From VRUE01 sp046733275 (GTDB taxonomy: Bacteria; Actinomycetota; Thermoleophilia; Solirubrobacterales; 70-9), in NCBI GenBank assembly GCA_046733275.1, contig JBKPOW010000218.1, positions 1 to 15,810 of the forward strand: a stretch of DNA of 15,810 nt, given 5' to 3'. Positions within the stretch are counted from its first letter, which is position 1. Each line of letters begins with the position of its first letter. The notes beneath the pieces were generated by a model that saw nothing but the letters and a program-made list of their open reading frames with translations, did not search any database and was not told the origin of the DNA. Below, piece after piece: positions 1 through 6,999 of the stretch. The position numbers were made by a program, and so were the translations under genes.

Positions 1-34
1 GGGGATAGGGGAGGGATACCCCTATCCCCTCCCC
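1..34. repeat. G/C-run inverted repeat upstream of the glycosyltransferase
   Basis: Positions 1-11 (GGGGATAGGGG) are perfectly complementary to 19-29 (CCCCTATCCCC), giving an 11-bp stem with a 7-nt loop. A second, mutually exclusive stem can form between 8-15 (GGGGAGGG) and 27-34 (CCCTCCCC). No T-run follows, so it is not a canonical intrinsic terminator on the + strand. It ends 10 nt before the ATG at 45 and could act as a 5'UTR structure or as the tail of an upstream gene's transcript. The window edge prevents deciding. Confidence 0.6.
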
Positions 35-44
35 CGCGAAGCCC

Positions 45-1169
45 ATGATCGCCGCCCTCTTCTGGCTCTGCGCGGGGCTGATCGCCTACACCCACTTCGG
101 CTACCCGCTGGCCCTGCGCGCGCTCGTCGCCACGCGACGCCGGCCTACCCTCAGCCCCCGCACCTGGGAGGAGCCGCCCCGGGTCTCGCTGATCGTCGCC
201 GCCTTCGACGAGGAGGAGGTGATCGCCGCCAAGGTTGCCAACGCGCTCGCGCTCGACTATCCGCGCGAGCGACTGGAGGTGATCGTCGCCTCCGACGGCT
301 CCAGCGACGCCACGGTCGAGCGCACCCGGGCCGCCGGCGCCGACCTCGTCCTCGACCTGCCGCGCGGCGGCAAGGTCGCCGCCCAGAACGCGGGCGCCGA
401 GCGCGCCTCCGGCGAGATCCTCGCCTTCTCCGACGCCAACAGCGCCTGGGCGCCGGACGCGCTGCGCCACCTGGTCGAGCCCTTCGCCGATCCCGCCGTC
501 GCCTACGTCTGCGGCCAGGTCCGCTTCCTCGACCCCGGCGACGGCAACCCCGAGGGCGGCTACTGGCGCTATGAGATGGCGGTGCGCGAGATGGAGTCGG
601 CGCTGGCCGGCGTCACCGCCGGCAACGGTGCGATCTACGCCGTGCGCGCCGACGAGTACGTACCCCTGCCGCCGGCAGGCAGCCACGATCTCTCGCTGCC
701 CTTCCAGCTCGCCAAGCGCGGCAAACGCTCGCTCTACGCGCCCTGGGCCCGCGCCGAGGAGAAGATGGTGCCAACCCTGGAGGGCGAGCTCGCCCGCAAG
801 CGGCGCATGATGGTCGGCGTCTGGGACATCGTCGTGCGCGAAGGGATGCTCCGCCCCGGCGGCTACCCGACGCTCTACGCCTTCGAGATCGCTTCACACC
901 GGCTGCTGCGCTACGCGACGCCGCTCCTGCACCTGGTCGCGCTGGCGGCCAATGTCGCCCTTCTCGGCAAGGACTGGATCTACACCGCGACCCTGGTCGC
1001 CCAGCTCGCCCTGCTCGCCGCGGCTCTGCTGGGTCGTGTCCTGCCGCTGGCCCCGCTGCGAATCGCCCGCTACTACGTGATGACGACGGCCTCGATCGGG
1101 CTCGGCCTCTGGGACAGGCTGCGCCACGGCGCGCCGGGAACGTGGGAGAAGGCCGGAGGCACCAGGTGA
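45..1169 (+). CDS. Membrane-associated family-2 glycosyltransferase
   Basis: This 374-residue protein looks like a processive or membrane-bound GT-A glycosyltransferase that transfers sugar from a nucleotide-sugar donor at the cytoplasmic face. A hydrophobic N-terminal segment (about 2-28) precedes the GT2 core. The core shows LIVAAFDEEE (about 49-58), the nucleotide-binding SDGSSD (about 83-88), GGK...NAGAE (about 108-119) and a DxD-like FSDAN (about 128-132). The acceptor-side GNGAIYAVRADEY lies at about 193-205, and RKRRMMVG (about 251-258) sits where QxxRW-like motifs occur. Two or three C-terminal hydrophobic segments follow (about 291-308, 312-334). It heads a four-gene + strand run whose next member is a polyprenyl-phosphate sugar transferase, which fits exopolysaccharide or capsule synthesis. 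No clear Shine-Dalgarno precedes ATG 45, and the start lies just behind a strong hairpin, so a start left of the window cannot be excluded. Donor and product are unknown. Confidence 0.85.
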   Translation: MIAALFWLCAGLIAYTHFGYPLALRALVATRRRPTLSPRTWEEPPRVSLIVAAFDEEEVIAAKVANALALDYPRERLEVIVASDGSSDATVERTRAAGADLVLDLPRGGKVAAQNAGAERASGEILAFSDANSAWAPDALRHLVEPFADPAVAYVCGQVRFLDPGDGNPEGGYWRYEMAVREMESALAGVTAGNGAIYAVRADEYVPLPPAGSHDLSLPFQLAKRGKRSLYAPWARAEEKMVPTLEGELARKRRMMVGVWDIVVREGMLRPGGYPTLYAFEIASHRLLRYATPLLHLVALAANVALLGKDWIYTATLVAQLALLAAALLGRVLPLAPLRIARYYVMTTASIGLGLWDRLRHGAPGTWEKAGGTR

Positions 1170-1206
1170 CGGATGTGGCCCCTCACCCGTGGGAGGCGGT
1201 GGTCTG

Positions 1207-1770
1207 ATGCCCCGCGCCTTCGATGTCGTCGTCGCGGCGATCGCCCTCGTTCTCCTCTCCCCGGTCCTGCTCGCCGCCGCGATCGCGATCAAGCTGGGCA
1301 GCCGCGGCCCGGTGATCTACCGCCAGCGCCGTGTCGGCAGGGACGGGCACGAGTTCGAGCTGCTCAAGCTGCGCACGATGGTGCCGGGGTCCGACCCGGT
1401 CGGCGTCGGCAAGGTCGTCTCCCGCGACGACCCGCGGGTCACCGCCGCCGGCCGCCTCCTGCGCCGCACCTCGCTCGACGAGATCCCCAACCTGATCAAC
1501 GTGCTGCGCGGCGAGATGGCGATCGTCGGCCCCCGTCCGACCATCCCCGCCCAGGTCGAGGACTACAACCCGTTCCAGCACCGCCGCCACCAGGTCAGGC
1601 CGGGCCTCACCGGCTGGGCGCAGGTGCAGGGCCGTGCCGGCATTCCCTGGGAGGAGAGGATCGAGCTCGACGTCGAGTACGTAGACCGACGCAGCGCCAC
1701 CCTCGACGCCCGCATCCTCGCCAAGACCGCCTGGCTGCTCGTAACCGGCCACGGCCTCGCCCCGGACTAG
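1207..1770 (+). CDS. Short polyprenyl-phosphate sugar phosphotransferase (bacterial sugar transferase family)
   Basis: This 187-residue protein is expected to start lipid-linked glycan assembly by moving a sugar-1-phosphate from a UDP-sugar onto undecaprenyl phosphate. It has the short PglC/WcaJ-C-terminal layout. One N-terminal membrane segment (about 5-30) follows the RAFD opening. KLRTM lies at about 55-59, and the family hallmark with SLDEIPNLINVL and GEMAIVGPRP spans about 90-115. RPGLTGWAQVQGR lies at about 133-145. ATG 1207 is preferred because the family begins just before this membrane segment and a GGGAGG lies 10 nt upstream. An in-frame GTG at 1189 would add six residues, mostly glycine. 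It sits 37 nt after the glycosyltransferase and 10 nt before the acetyltransferase gene, so co-transcription is likely. The sugar is not readable from sequence. Confidence 0.93.
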   Translation: MPRAFDVVVAAIALVLLSPVLLAAAIAIKLGSRGPVIYRQRRVGRDGHEFELLKLRTMVPGSDPVGVGKVVSRDDPRVTAAGRLLRRTSLDEIPNLINVLRGEMAIVGPRPTIPAQVEDYNPFQHRRHQVRPGLTGWAQVQGRAGIPWEERIELDVEYVDRRSATLDARILAKTAWLLVTGHGLAPD

Positions 1771-1780
1771 GGTTCTCGCG

Positions 1781-2326
1781 ATGAACGACCGCCCTGCCGT
1801 CAGCCTGCGCAAGTTCGAGTCCGGCGACGCCGCGGCGGTGCACCGCTGGTTCAACAACCCCGAGGCGACGAGGACGCTGATGGAGCAGCGCGATGGGTTC
1901 TCGCGCGAGGAAGCGCAGGCATGGGTCGAGCGGGCGATGGACGACTCCGGCGAGGACCGCAAGTACGCGATCGTGGTCGAGGGCTACGAGGAGCCGGTCG
2001 GCTTCACCGCCCTCTACGGCCTCTTCCGCCAGACCGCGCCGGAGCTGGGGGCGCTGATCGGCGACGACGTGCGCGGCAAGGGGGTCGGCCGCCGCGCCGA
2101 GGCGCTGACGATCGCCAAGGCCTTCGACGAGTTCGGTGCGCACCGCGTCTACGGCCGCATTCCCGCCCGCAACGAGGTCGCCAAGAAGACCGTCCGCAGT
2201 CTCGGCTGGGTGCACGAGGGGACGATGCGCGGCCACCTGAAGCGCCCGGACGGGACCGACCATTGCGAGGTCTGGGGCGTACTCCCCGAGGAGTTCCGGG
2301 CCGCGGCCGCGGACCTGCTGCCGTGA
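1781..2326 (+). CDS. RimJ/RimL-type GNAT N-acetyltransferase
   Basis: This 181-residue GNAT-fold acetyltransferase belongs to the RimJ/RimL (Acetyltransf_3) style. It opens with a beta strand (VSLRKFESGD) and contains WFNNPEATR (about 23-31). The acetyl-CoA pyrophosphate loop is seen as DDVRGKGVGRRAE (about 89-101), followed by NEVAKKTVRSLGW (about 127-139) and EGTMRGHLKRPDG, the usual closing strands. Family members acetylate protein N-termini, amino sugars or small amines. Next to a sugar transferase, an amino-sugar acetyltransferase similar in role to PseH or WecD is a reasonable inference but is not shown by sequence. It overlaps the next gene by 4 nt (GTGA), so the two are probably translationally coupled. 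Confidence 0.9.
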   Translation: MNDRPAVSLRKFESGDAAAVHRWFNNPEATRTLMEQRDGFSREEAQAWVERAMDDSGEDRKYAIVVEGYEEPVGFTALYGLFRQTAPELGALIGDDVRGKGVGRRAEALTIAKAFDEFGAHRVYGRIPARNEVAKKTVRSLGWVHEGTMRGHLKRPDGTDHCEVWGVLPEEFRAAAADLLP

Positions 2327-3291
2327 GGGCGGAGCTGATCGAGGACGCCGGCGAGGTGGCGGAGAGCGCGGAGTTTTTCCGCTCGCGCCCCTTCCTCGAT
2401 GCCGAGGGCGTTACCCACACGCTGCGGATCGAGGCGAAGGACGCCGCCCTCGTCGCGCCGCTGATCGTGCGCGAGATCCCCGGCACGGACGAGCGCGACG
2501 CGATCTCCCCCTACGGCTACCCCGGGATCGCCTTTCGTCGCGACGCATCCGACATCGACCACGCCAGAGGGGGGTCAATGTCGGATGCGTCGATCGATTC
2601 CGCGAACGTCGACTTCTCCCCGCCCGGCCTGGTCTCGATCTTCATCCGCCACACGCTCGCCGAGCCGCTGCCGCTCGGCGGCAGCGCCGAGCGCAACCTC
2701 GTTCTCGTCGCCGACCCGGCGCTACCGCCGAAGAGCCGCGGCAGCGACCGCAACCGGATCAACAAGAACCGCCGCGCCGGCTACGAGGTCGAGCTCATCC
2801 CCGGCCCACAGACGACCGCCGTGCAGCGCGCTGGCTTCCTCGCCGCCTACGAGCAGACGATGCGCCGCGCCGACGCGGCCGAGCGCTACTTCTTCGGCGC
2901 CGCTTACTTCGACCGCCTGCTCGAGTCCGACCGCGCCTGGCTCGCCCTGGCCAGCGCCCCCGGCGGCGGGGTGGCGGCCGCCTCGCTCACCGTCCGCAGC
3001 GACGGCTTCCTCCACTACTACCTCAGCGGCAGCGCCGACGCCCACCTGCGCGACTCGCCGATGAAGAACGTCGTCGCGGCACTGGTCGAGCTGTCCGCCG
3101 AGCAGGGACTGCCACTCAACCTCGGCGGCGGGCTCTCCCCCGGCGACCCGCTGGAGGAGTTCAAGCGCGGCTTCGCCAACCGCGAGCAGCGCTGGCGCGT
3201 CTCCGAGATCGTCGCCGACCGCGAGGCCTACGACCGCCTCGCGGCGGGCCGGGCCAGCGCCGGATTCTTCCCCGCCTACAGGGCGAGCTAG
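2323..3291 (+). CDS. FemAB / GNAT_6-like acyltransferase
   Basis: This 322-residue protein resembles the FemAB/Acetyltransf_6 superfamily, which transfers acyl or aminoacyl groups to cell-envelope acceptors. Recognisable parts are SPYGYPG near residues 64-70, a positively charged NRINKNRRAGYEV segment (about 144-156), a C-terminal GNAT half with LHYYLSGS (about 228-235) and PMKNVVAALVE (about 246-256), and the typical NLGGGLSPGDPLEEFKRGF (about 266-284). The GTG at 2323 is the supported start because it overlaps the upstream stop (GTGA) and everything further upstream in this frame is the acetyltransferase gene read out of frame. Residues about 73-91 come from a 52-bp palindrome that looks like an insertion between two conserved blocks. 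The stop overlaps the stop of the opposing DUF3105 gene (CTAG, 3288-3291). Substrate unknown. Confidence 0.82.
   Translation: MRAELIEDAGEVAESAEFFRSRPFLDAEGVTHTLRIEAKDAALVAPLIVREIPGTDERDAISPYGYPGIAFRRDASDIDHARGGSMSDASIDSANVDFSPPGLVSIFIRHTLAEPLPLGGSAERNLVLVADPALPPKSRGSDRNRINKNRRAGYEVELIPGPQTTAVQRAGFLAAYEQTMRRADAAERYFFGAAYFDRLLESDRAWLALASAPGGGVAAASLTVRSDGFLHYYLSGSADAHLRDSPMKNVVAALVELSAEQGLPLNLGGGLSPGDPLEEFKRGFANREQRWRVSEIVADREAYDRLAAGRASAGFFPAYRAS
2541..2592. repeat. 52-bp palindrome inside the FemAB-like coding sequence
   Basis: CGACGCATCCGACAT (2541-2555) and ATGTCGGATGCGTCG (2578-2592) are a perfect 15-bp inverted repeat. After one mismatch, four more pairs form (GACC 2557-2560 with GGTC 2573-2576), leaving a 12-nt loop. 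It keeps the reading frame and encodes a low-complexity stretch rich in D, S and G between conserved blocks of the protein. This is seen directly; that it is an inserted repetitive element is inference. Confidence 0.85.
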
Positions 3292-4067
3292 CCGCGCGGT
3301 TCGGCGGGCGTCGGGCCGCGCAGACCGAACGCGTTCACCGGCTCGCCGCCGTATTTGCCCCAGGTTTCCGCGCCGAAGGCCCGGATCGCGTCGAGCGTCG
3401 CCGCGCCTTTGTATTCGTCGCAGCCGAGCAGGTTGGTCCAGGTCGAGGCCGCCACCTCGTAGTCCATGTTCTCGTTGGGGAAGAAGAGCGTGCCGCCGAA
3501 CATCGTGTCGTAGAGGCCCTTCAGCTCGAGCTGGTCCTCCTCGGGCAAGTCGGGGCTGTACTGGATCGCCATCCGGCCGTGCTCGAGCGCGTGGACGACG
3601 AAGAGCTCGTCGGGCATTTCGCTGTAGGCGCCGTCGGCCTGCTGGTAGGGCGAGCCGGCGTGGTTGCCGGAGGTCGCCGGCGTCGTCCCGTAGTCCGGTT
3701 CCGGGCCGGTCGGCGGCAGGTGTTTGTGCCCCTCGTCTTTAAGTTTCAGCCGCAAATCGCAGCCGGCCGCTTTCGCCGCCTGCTCGAGGTCGGTGGCTTT
3801 CGCCGCGGGCGGCTCGGTGCCGGCGCGTTCGTCCAGCTTGAAGCCGTTGGTTTCGCCGGTCGAGGCGAGCAGGTGCGCGTTGCCGTCCTCGCTGCCCCCG
3901 GAGCCGGCGACCAGGGCGACCACCCCGACAAGCACCAGGAGGCCGATCAGCCCGGCCGCCCCATAGACCGCGAACAGGCGTCGGCGCTCCGACTTGTCCT
4001 GCCCGGTTTCGCGTTGCTGCCGGGCCTGGCGGAGCCTCTCCCTCTCTTCCTCCCTGCGATTCGCCAT
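3288..4067 (-). CDS. Membrane-anchored DUF3105 protein
   Basis: This 259-residue protein starts with a highly charged Arg/Glu-rich cytoplasmic segment (about 3-31). A single membrane helix (about 33-55) follows, then an exported DUF3105 domain. The domain is recognised by PPTGPEPDYGTTPATSGNHAG (about 118-138), the central HALEHG (159-164) preceded by ELFVV, then IQYSPDLP and a final block with two aromatic- and Asn-rich stretches (LFFPNEN, about 194-200). The family has no established activity; the conserved HxLEHG could bind metal, but that is a guess. Cysteines at about 103 and 216 lie outside the membrane. It follows the hydrolase gene with an 11-nt gap and may be its co-transcribed partner. 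The 3' end overlaps the stop of the convergent FemAB-like gene. Confidence 0.88.
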   Translation of the reverse strand: MANRREEERERLRQARQQRETGQDKSERRRLFAVYGAAGLIGLLVLVGVVALVAGSGGSEDGNAHLLASTGETNGFKLDERAGTEPPAAKATDLEQAAKAAGCDLRLKLKDEGHKHLPPTGPEPDYGTTPATSGNHAGSPYQQADGAYSEMPDELFVVHALEHGRMAIQYSPDLPEEDQLELKGLYDTMFGGTLFFPNENMDYEVAASTWTNLLGCDEYKGAATLDAIRAFGAETWGKYGGEPVNAFGLRGPTPAEPRG

Positions 4068-4078
4068 CTCGAAGGCCC

Positions 4079-4930
4079 CTATCCTGCCATAGGAGCGGCA
4101 CTTCGGCCGTTTCCGTTGGCCCCCGTACCCCCGCCAGGCACTCCCCAGACTTCGTCAAGGAACCGCGCCAGCTCATCGTCGAGCCGCTGCGGCCGGGTCC
4201 GCCACTCGAGGATCGAGTTGGCTTCGACCAGGCGCGCGTTGGCCAACTCCTCGATCAGCATCCCCGAGTCGCTGAAGGGGTGGAGGGGGTCGCGCGGGTG
4301 GCCGACGACGAGGGTCGGGCGGTCGATCAGGCGGCGCTGCTCGCGTGGCGGCGCGGTCTCGCCGAGCAGCAGCCCCTCGAGCACGGCGATCGACGGCCCG
4401 GGCCGTCGCCGCAGCCAGTCGAGGCCGATGTCGACGAGGAAGTTGGTGCGGGGGACGAGTCGCGCCAGGCGCGAGCTGAGCTCGATCGCCGGCCGGCCGA
4501 CCCGCAGGCCGAGCAGGATCGGGGCGAAGATCGCGGCGACCGCGGCGAGGGCGTTGTCGAGCACCGGCATCTCGACGAAGAGCGCCTTGACCCGGTCCGG
4601 GTGGCGCACCGCCAGCTCGAGGCCGACGTTGGCGCCGAGCGAGGTGCCGCCGACCGCCGCCTGCTCCAGAGCGAGGTGGTCGAGCAGCGCCGTCACCTGC
4701 TCGGCGAAGAGCGGCATCGAGTAGAGGCGCAGGTCGTCGGGCTGGTCGGAGCCGCCGTGGCCGAGCAGGTCGACGCAGATCACCCGGTTGCCGCGCTCGG
4801 CCAGCGCCGGCCCCAGCTGGGCGAACATCGTGCGGTTCATCAGTAGGCCGTGGACGAGCACGATCGGCCGCTCGCCTTCGCCGTACTCTTCGAAGCCGAT
4901 CCGGTAGCCCTGGTAGCTCAGCTCTCCCAT
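4079..4930 (-). CDS. Alpha/beta-fold hydrolase
   Basis: This 283-residue protein has the alpha/beta-hydrolase fold. The oxyanion strand LVHGLLMN lies at about 25-32, VDLLGHGGSD at about 53-62, and the nucleophile elbow GGTSLG at about 94-99 with Ser97. The probable acid is Asp214 in VGHPRDPLHPF. The usual C-terminal catalytic histidine is not obvious: the region that should hold it reads SILEWRTRPQRL. His217, next to the acid, is the only nearby candidate, so activity is uncertain. ATG 4930 is chosen because it carries a purine-rich GGGGAGG just upstream, although the spacing is very short, and homology begins with the GYRIGFEEYGEGE strand. The start overlaps the end of metF by 13 nt, so the two are coupled. 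The last roughly 18 residues are a Gly/Ala/Asn-rich tail. Substrate unknown. Confidence 0.88.
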   Translation of the reverse strand: MGELSYQGYRIGFEEYGEGERPIVLVHGLLMNRTMFAQLGPALAERGNRVICVDLLGHGGSDQPDDLRLYSMPLFAEQVTALLDHLALEQAAVGGTSLGANVGLELAVRHPDRVKALFVEMPVLDNALAAVAAIFAPILLGLRVGRPAIELSSRLARLVPRTNFLVDIGLDWLRRRPGPSIAVLEGLLLGETAPPREQRRLIDRPTLVVGHPRDPLHPFSDSGMLIEELANARLVEANSILEWRTRPQRLDDELARFLDEVWGVPGGGTGANGNGRSAAPMAG

Positions 4931-5799
4931 GGCCTCCCCGCAAGCAGGGCGCCGAGCACGGCGCGGGTCGCCGGCGCCCGGTTGAGTGCGTAGAAGTGGA
5001 TCCCGGGGACGCCGGCTGCGAGCAGCTCGGAGCACTGCTGCGCGGCGTAAGCGACCCCCAGCGCGAACTCGGCCTCCTCGTCGCCGTCGGCGGCGGCGAA
5101 GGCGGCCTCCAGCCGCGGCGGGATCGTCGCGTCGCAGAGCTCGCAGATTCGTTTCGTCTGGGCGAAGCTGGCGACCGGGATGATCCCGGCGACGATCGGC
5201 ACGTCGATGCCCTTCGCCCGCGCCGCCGCGACGAAGTCGAAGTAGACCTTGTTGTCGAAGAAGAGCTGGGTGATGAGGAAGGAGGCGCCCGAGTCGACCT
5301 TGGTCTTGAGGTAGTCGAGGTCGGTGTCGAGGTCCGGCGCCTCGGGGTGAACCTCGGGAAAGCAGGCACCGCCGATGCAGAATTCCCAGCGCCCGCCGAT
5401 GAAGGCGGCCAGCTCGGCGGCGCTGCCGAGGCCCCCCTCGGGCTGGACGAAGTCCGCCTGGCCGCGCGGCGGGTCGCCGCGCAGGGCGAAGACGTTCTCG
5501 ATCCTGGCGGCGGCGATCAGGTCCAGCGTCGTCGTCAGCCCCTCGGTGGTCTCGCCGACGCAGCTCAGGTGGGCCATCGTCTCGAAGCCGAGCTCGTCCT
5601 TCAGCGCCCGCGTGATCTCCACCGTCCCGTCGCGGGTCGAGCCGCCGGCGCCGTAGGTGACTGAGACGTAGTCGGGCTCCAGCTCGCGCAGCGAGCGCGC
5701 CGTCGCGTAGAGCTGCGCCGTCGCCTCCTCGCTCTTCGGCGGGAAGAACTCGACCGAGAAGACCGGCCGCTTCGAGTCGAGGATGCTGTCGATGCGCAT
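4918..5799 (-). CDS. metF: 5,10-methylenetetrahydrofolate reductase
   Basis: This 293-residue protein is a full-length MetF, a FAD-dependent TIM-barrel enzyme that reduces methylene-THF to 5-methyl-THF for methionine synthesis. Seen motifs are SVEFFPPK (about 15-22, with the catalytic Glu), VTYGAGGSTR (about 47-56), HLSC (about 77-80), LRGDPP (about 106-111), GGACFPEVHPE (about 143-153), LITQLFFDN (about 175-183), PIVAGIIPV (about 200-208) and GIHFYALNR near the C-terminus. It is the first gene of a three-gene - strand run with the hydrolase and the DUF3105 gene. No good Shine-Dalgarno is seen before ATG 5799. The upstream 440 nt is a structured gene-free region, but I recognise no SAM or B12 riboswitch core there on this strand. 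Confidence 0.96.
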   Translation of the reverse strand: MRIDSILDSKRPVFSVEFFPPKSEEATAQLYATARSLRELEPDYVSVTYGAGGSTRDGTVEITRALKDELGFETMAHLSCVGETTEGLTTTLDLIAAARIENVFALRGDPPRGQADFVQPEGGLGSAAELAAFIGGRWEFCIGGACFPEVHPEAPDLDTDLDYLKTKVDSGASFLITQLFFDNKVYFDFVAAARAKGIDVPIVAGIIPVASFAQTKRICELCDATIPPRLEAAFAAADGDEEAEFALGVAYAAQQCSELLAAGVPGIHFYALNRAPATRAVLGALLAGRPWES

Positions 5800-6238
5800 C
5801 CGGGCAGGGTAACCGGGGGCGATTTCACCGGACTTTGCGGTGTCGGCGTCGGGCCGCCCCTAGACGCGCCCGGGGCGCCGAGTTAAGTTGATCCTGCGAC
5901 TGGGAAAGACAAGACCCGCGGAAGCCCAGCGGGACACCGTCTTGAAGGTGGCGCAAAGAGCTTCTACGTGCGAAGGCTACGCGCGAGGCAGGCTTTGGGC
6001 GTCACCCCCGGCCGCTTTTTGCATTCGGGGCTGAAGCCACTCCATGTCGACCGAGGTGGAACCGGGCGGCGTCCGGAAAGGTCTCTAGCTTGGCGAACGG
6101 TCACTCAGTGCCTGCCCTGATGACCGCGGCGCGCCGGGGCGTACCCGGGGAGTCGGGCGTCGTCGGCGAGACCCGGAGGTACGCCGCGACTAGCCCGCCC
6201 GCTCCCTACTTCGTCGTTTCAGGCAGACTGCGGCGGCG
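5800..6238. other. 439-nt gene-free region between divergent metF and the crotonase
   Basis: No coding sequence of convincing length or composition lies here on either strand. The region is less GC-extreme than its neighbours and rich in inverted repeats on the + strand (see the structured-RNA entry). It should hold the promoters of both divergent genes, though I cannot assign -35/-10 boxes with confidence. A 14-codon open frame at 6044-6088 (+) ends in TAG and lacks a Shine-Dalgarno; it is not supported as a gene. The last 50 nt before ATG 6239 are pyrimidine-rich with no clear ribosome binding site. Confidence 0.7.
5875..6185 (+). ncRNA. Candidate structured RNA (unclassified)
   Basis: Several pairings are visible on the + strand. 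A stacked hairpin has 5895-5898/5952-5955, 5906-5910/5939-5943 and 5915-5919/5929-5933. A second has 5991-5995/6034-6038 enclosing 6006-6010/6026-6030. A third spans 6098-6126 with 10 bp, one bulged C (6104) and an 8-nt loop. A fourth has GGCGTACC 6138-6145 with GGTACGCC 6178-6185, extended by 6146-6149/6172-6175. The loop bases 6110-6116 (GCCTGCC) are perfectly complementary to 5987-5993 (GGCAGGC), which would make a pseudoknot. The 6-nt stretches 5875-5880 and 6127-6132 could close the first part. It lacks the invariant cores of tmRNA, RNase P RNA and SRP RNA and matches no riboswitch I know. Strand and ends are inferred. Confidence 0.35.
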
Positions 6239-6991
6239 ATGAGCGACGAGCTGTGCTACGAGCGGGTCGGGGCGGCGGCCGTCCTCACCATCGACCGCTC
6301 GGAGCGGCGCAACGCGATCGACGCCAAGGCGGCGGAGGCGTTCCGCCAGGGGCTAGTGGACTTCGAAGCCGACGAGAGCGCCCGCGTGCTCGTCCTCACC
6401 GGCGCCGGCGGCGAGGCCTTCTGCGCCGGCGCCGACCTGAAGGCGATGAACCTCGACGTCAGCCATCCCGACGGGCCGATGGGCCCGTCGCGGCTCACCC
6501 CGGCCAAGCCGGCGATTGCCGCAATCGACGGCTGGTGCCTGGCTGGCGGGGTCGAGCTGGCGCTCTGGTGCGACATGCGTATCGCCACGCCCCAATCGAC
6601 CTTCGGCCTCTTCGAGCGGCGCTGGGGCGTGCCGCTGCTCGACGGCGGCACCCAGCGCCTGCCCCGCGTCGTCGGCATGGGCCGCGCGCTGGAGCTGATC
6701 CTCACCGGCCGCCCCGTGAAAGCCGAGGAGGCGAAGCAGATCGGCCTGGTCAATGAGATAACCGAACCAGGCAAGCACCTAGACCGAGCCCTGGAGCTGG
6801 CTGAGCGAATCGCGAGCTTCCCCCAGGAGACCATGCTCGCCGACCGCCGCGCAGCCATAGAAAGCTTCGGTCAGCCCCTAGCCGACGGCTTGGAGCTGGA
6901 GCGCAAGCTAGGTATGAGCGTGCTGGACGTCGCGGCGAGAGGCGCAGCCCGTTTCGCCTCCGGAGAGGGGCGTCACGGACAAGGCGTCTGA
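6239..6991 (+). CDS. Crotonase-family enzyme (enoyl-CoA hydratase-like)
   Basis: This 250-residue crotonase-superfamily protein is probably an acyl-CoA hydratase or isomerase of fatty-acid or related acyl-CoA catabolism. The CoA and oxyanion-hole segments are seen as EAFCAGADLKAM (about 59-70) and GWCLAGGVELALWCD (about 98-112). Glu106 (GGVEL) and Glu126 (FGLFE) are 20 residues apart, matching Glu144 and Glu164 of rat mitochondrial enoyl-CoA hydratase, so hydratase chemistry is possible. LLDGGTQRLPR follows at about 133-143. Compared with typical members, the 70-90 region is short and the C-terminal helical part is slightly trimmed. The gene stands alone, divergent from metF, and its stop lies 8 nt from the stop of the opposing TetR gene. 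That TetR or its neighbour could regulate acyl-CoA metabolism, but the sequence gives no direct link. Confidence 0.88.
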   Translation: MSDELCYERVGAAAVLTIDRSERRNAIDAKAAEAFRQGLVDFEADESARVLVLTGAGGEAFCAGADLKAMNLDVSHPDGPMGPSRLTPAKPAIAAIDGWCLAGGVELALWCDMRIATPQSTFGLFERRWGVPLLDGGTQRLPRVVGMGRALELILTGRPVKAEEAKQIGLVNEITEPGKHLDRALELAERIASFPQETMLADRRAAIESFGQPLADGLELERKLGMSVLDVAARGAARFASGEGRHGQGV

Positions 6992-6999
6992 CTCCTCCC

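Noticed and set aside
1..34. G-quadruplex in the leader.
   Set aside because: Only three G-runs of at least three lie on the + strand and three C-runs opposite. A fourth run is missing, and hairpin pairing is clearly favoured.
1921..2322. A longer N-terminus for the FemAB-like protein.
   Set aside because: This stretch is the acetyltransferase gene read in another frame, giving Arg/Gly-rich sequence; the overlapping GTG at 2323 is a normal coupled start.
3579..4724. A 381-codon open frame on the + strand opposite the DUF3105 and hydrolase genes.
   Set aside because: The opposite strand encodes two recognisable families with clear motifs; the + strand translation is low-complexity with no family features.
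6044..6088. A 14-codon leader-peptide-like open frame (MSTEVEPGGVRKGL).
   Set aside because: No Shine-Dalgarno, no regulatory codon run, and it lies across predicted hairpins.
5800..6238. tmRNA, RNase P RNA, SRP RNA, or a SAM or cobalamin riboswitch for metF.
   Set aside because: The invariant cores of these RNAs were looked for by eye on both strands and not found. Only a generic structured RNA is claimed.
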